A stretch of 64,000 bases of DNA, from contig OZ252048.1 in NCBI GenBank assembly GCA_965247915.1, forward strand, positions 744,001-808,000, given 5' to 3'. Below are positions 63,131 to 64,000 of the stretch, one piece after another. Both the position numbers and the translations under genes were made by a program. This DNA is from JAKZRT01 sp965247915. Lineage in GTDB: Bacteria > Pseudomonadota > Alphaproteobacteria > Rhodobacterales > Rhodobacteraceae. The first letter of the stretch is position 1. Every line of letters starts with the position of its first letter. The notes below the pieces were generated by a model that was not told the origin of the DNA, did not search any database, and saw only the letters and a list, made by a program, of their open reading frames with translations.

Positions 63131-64000
63131 ATGATCCCGACCATTTTGCCCACCTACAACCGTGCGCCGCTGAGTTTTGAGCGCGGGAGCGGCAGCTGGC
63201 TGATCGCGGATGATGGGCGACGGTTTCTGGATATGGGCGCAGGAATTGGCGTGAACGCGCTTGGCCACGCCCATCCGGCGCTGGTCGAGGCGCTGACCGA
63301 ACAGGCGGGCAGGCTCTGGCATGTGTCGAACCTCTACACCATCGACCAGCAGCAAAAACTGGCCGACCTGCTGGTCGAACACAGCTTCGCCGATACGGTG
63401 TTTTTCACCAATTCGGGCACCGAGGCCTGCGAACTGGCGGTCAAGATGGCGCGTAAATACTGGTTTGACTCAGGTTCGCCGGACCGGGTTGAAATCATCG
63501 GCTTTGACGGCGCTTTTCACGGACGGTCAAGCGCTGGCATCGCGGCGGCGGGGGCTGACAAGCTGACCCGGGGCTTTGGGCCGCTTTTGCCCGGCTTTAC
63601 CCACCTGCCATTTGCCGAAAGCGACGCACTCGCGGGTTCGATCAGCGATGCCACCGCCGCCGTCATCATTGAGCCGATCCAGGGCGAGGGCGGTATCCGC
63701 CCCGCACCCGATGCCTTTCTGCGCGAGCTGCGCGCGCTTTGCGGTGCCACCGGCGCGCTCTTGATCTTCGATGAAGTGCAATGCGGCATGGGCCGCACGG
63801 GGGCGCTTTTTGCCCACGAATGGGCCAGCGTGACGCCCGACATCATGATGGTCGCCAAGGGCATCGGCGGCGGCTTCCCCCTGGGCGCGGTGCTGGCCAC
63901 CGAAAACGCCGCTGCGGGCATGGTGGCGGGCACGCACGGGTCGACCTATGGCGGCAACCCGCTGGCCTGCGCCGTCGGCGTGGCCGTGACCCAAGCGATC
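63131..64000 (+). CDS. argD: Acetylornithine/succinylornithine aminotransferase-like (3' end outside window)
   Basis: Class III PLP-dependent aminotransferase in arginine synthesis. 290 residues are visible; the frame runs off the window end. Typical ILPTYNRAPLSFERGSGSWLIADDGRRFLDMGAGIGVNALGHAHPALVEAL, FFTNSGTEACELAVKMARKY, AAVIIEPIQGEGGIRPAPDAF, LLIFDEVQCGMGRTGALFAHE and the PLP lysine K243 in MMVAKGIGGGFPLGAVLA. Start ATG 63131. Other class III aminotransferases are possible but the sequence favours ArgD. Confidence 0.92.
   Translation, partial: MIPTILPTYNRAPLSFERGSGSWLIADDGRRFLDMGAGIGVNALGHAHPALVEALTEQAGRLWHVSNLYTIDQQQKLADLLVEHSFADTVFFTNSGTEACELAVKMARKYWFDSGSPDRVEIIGFDGAFHGRSSAGIAAAGADKLTRGFGPLLPGFTHLPFAESDALAGSISDATAAVIIEPIQGEGGIRPAPDAFLRELRALCGATGALLIFDEVQCGMGRTGALFAHEWASVTPDIMMVAKGIGGGFPLGAVLATENAAAGMVAGTHGSTYGGNPLACAVGVAVTQAI

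Noticed and set aside
1..64000. CRISPR arrays, tRNA and rRNA genes
   Set aside because: I saw no regularly spaced direct repeats and no cloverleaf or rRNA-like segments, although a tRNA could be missed without a covariance search.

Overview
The window is GC-rich alphaproteobacterial DNA, and the gene content points to the Rhodobacterales (Roseobacter/Paracoccaceae). Markers are a GcrA cell-cycle regulator, the tiny aa3 cytochrome oxidase subunit IV, a DmdC-like acyl-CoA dehydrogenase, a dimethylglycine/sarcosine-dehydrogenase-like enzyme and a xanthine dehydrogenase gene followed by a BMP-type nucleoside/purine ABC transporter. No species call can be made from the sequence alone.

Layout. 0-6 kb: the end of a purine-oxidation/uptake operon (xdhB 3' part, xdhC, ABC ATPase, two permeases). 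Its substrate-binding gene lies at 9.8-10.9 kb, separated from the rest by a 3.7-kb IS1595-family transposon (6064-9811; 8-bp target duplication AAATGTAA). The transposon carries a DNA methyltransferase, an Eco29kI-like GIY-YIG restriction endonuclease and a small third ORF. An IS5-family element has since inserted into the methyltransferase. A PD-(D/E)XK nuclease-like gene of unknown function follows at 11-12.4 kb. 12.4-24.2 kb: a frameshifted amino-acid oxidase, Hint protein, agmatinase, orphan Flp-like pilin, the DMGDH-like enzyme, small envelope proteins, and an antiporter/AhpD-like block bounded by a 151-bp duplication of the 3' end of a D-2-hydroxyacid dehydrogenase gene. 24.3-26.4 kb: a 2OG-oxygenase-like gene broken by a second copy of the same IS5 element.

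26.4-53 kb is mostly housekeeping: M3 peptidase, MoeB-like protein, dut-coaBC, cobU and a phosphatase, GST, a YifB/ComM ATPase, an MBL hydrolase coupled to a DmdC-like enzyme, Sua5/TsaC, AlgH, a DsbD-N protein, GreA, ETF-QO, a TPR protein, IspE, MnmD and a DAO-family oxidoreductase. An IS3 element (34.5-35.7 kb) and several broken genes interrupt it. 53-59.3 kb is accessory again: an IS110 element, rimO, an AT-richer stretch with a membrane-protein gene apparently split by a stop codon, and an IS1182 element with 4-bp duplications. 59.4-64 kb: a lytic transglycosylase lipoprotein, AsmA, gcrA and an ArgD-like aminotransferase that runs off the window.

Overall the window has six insertion sequences from five families and at least seven broken genes, caused by IS insertion, nonsense mutation or frameshift. 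Two non-coding repeat families also occur: a ~145-170 bp MITE-like element and CCCGG-type palindromes. This suggests recent IS activity and gene decay. The most notable object is the transposon that mobilises a restriction-modification-like gene set, because its methyltransferase is broken while its nuclease remains intact.
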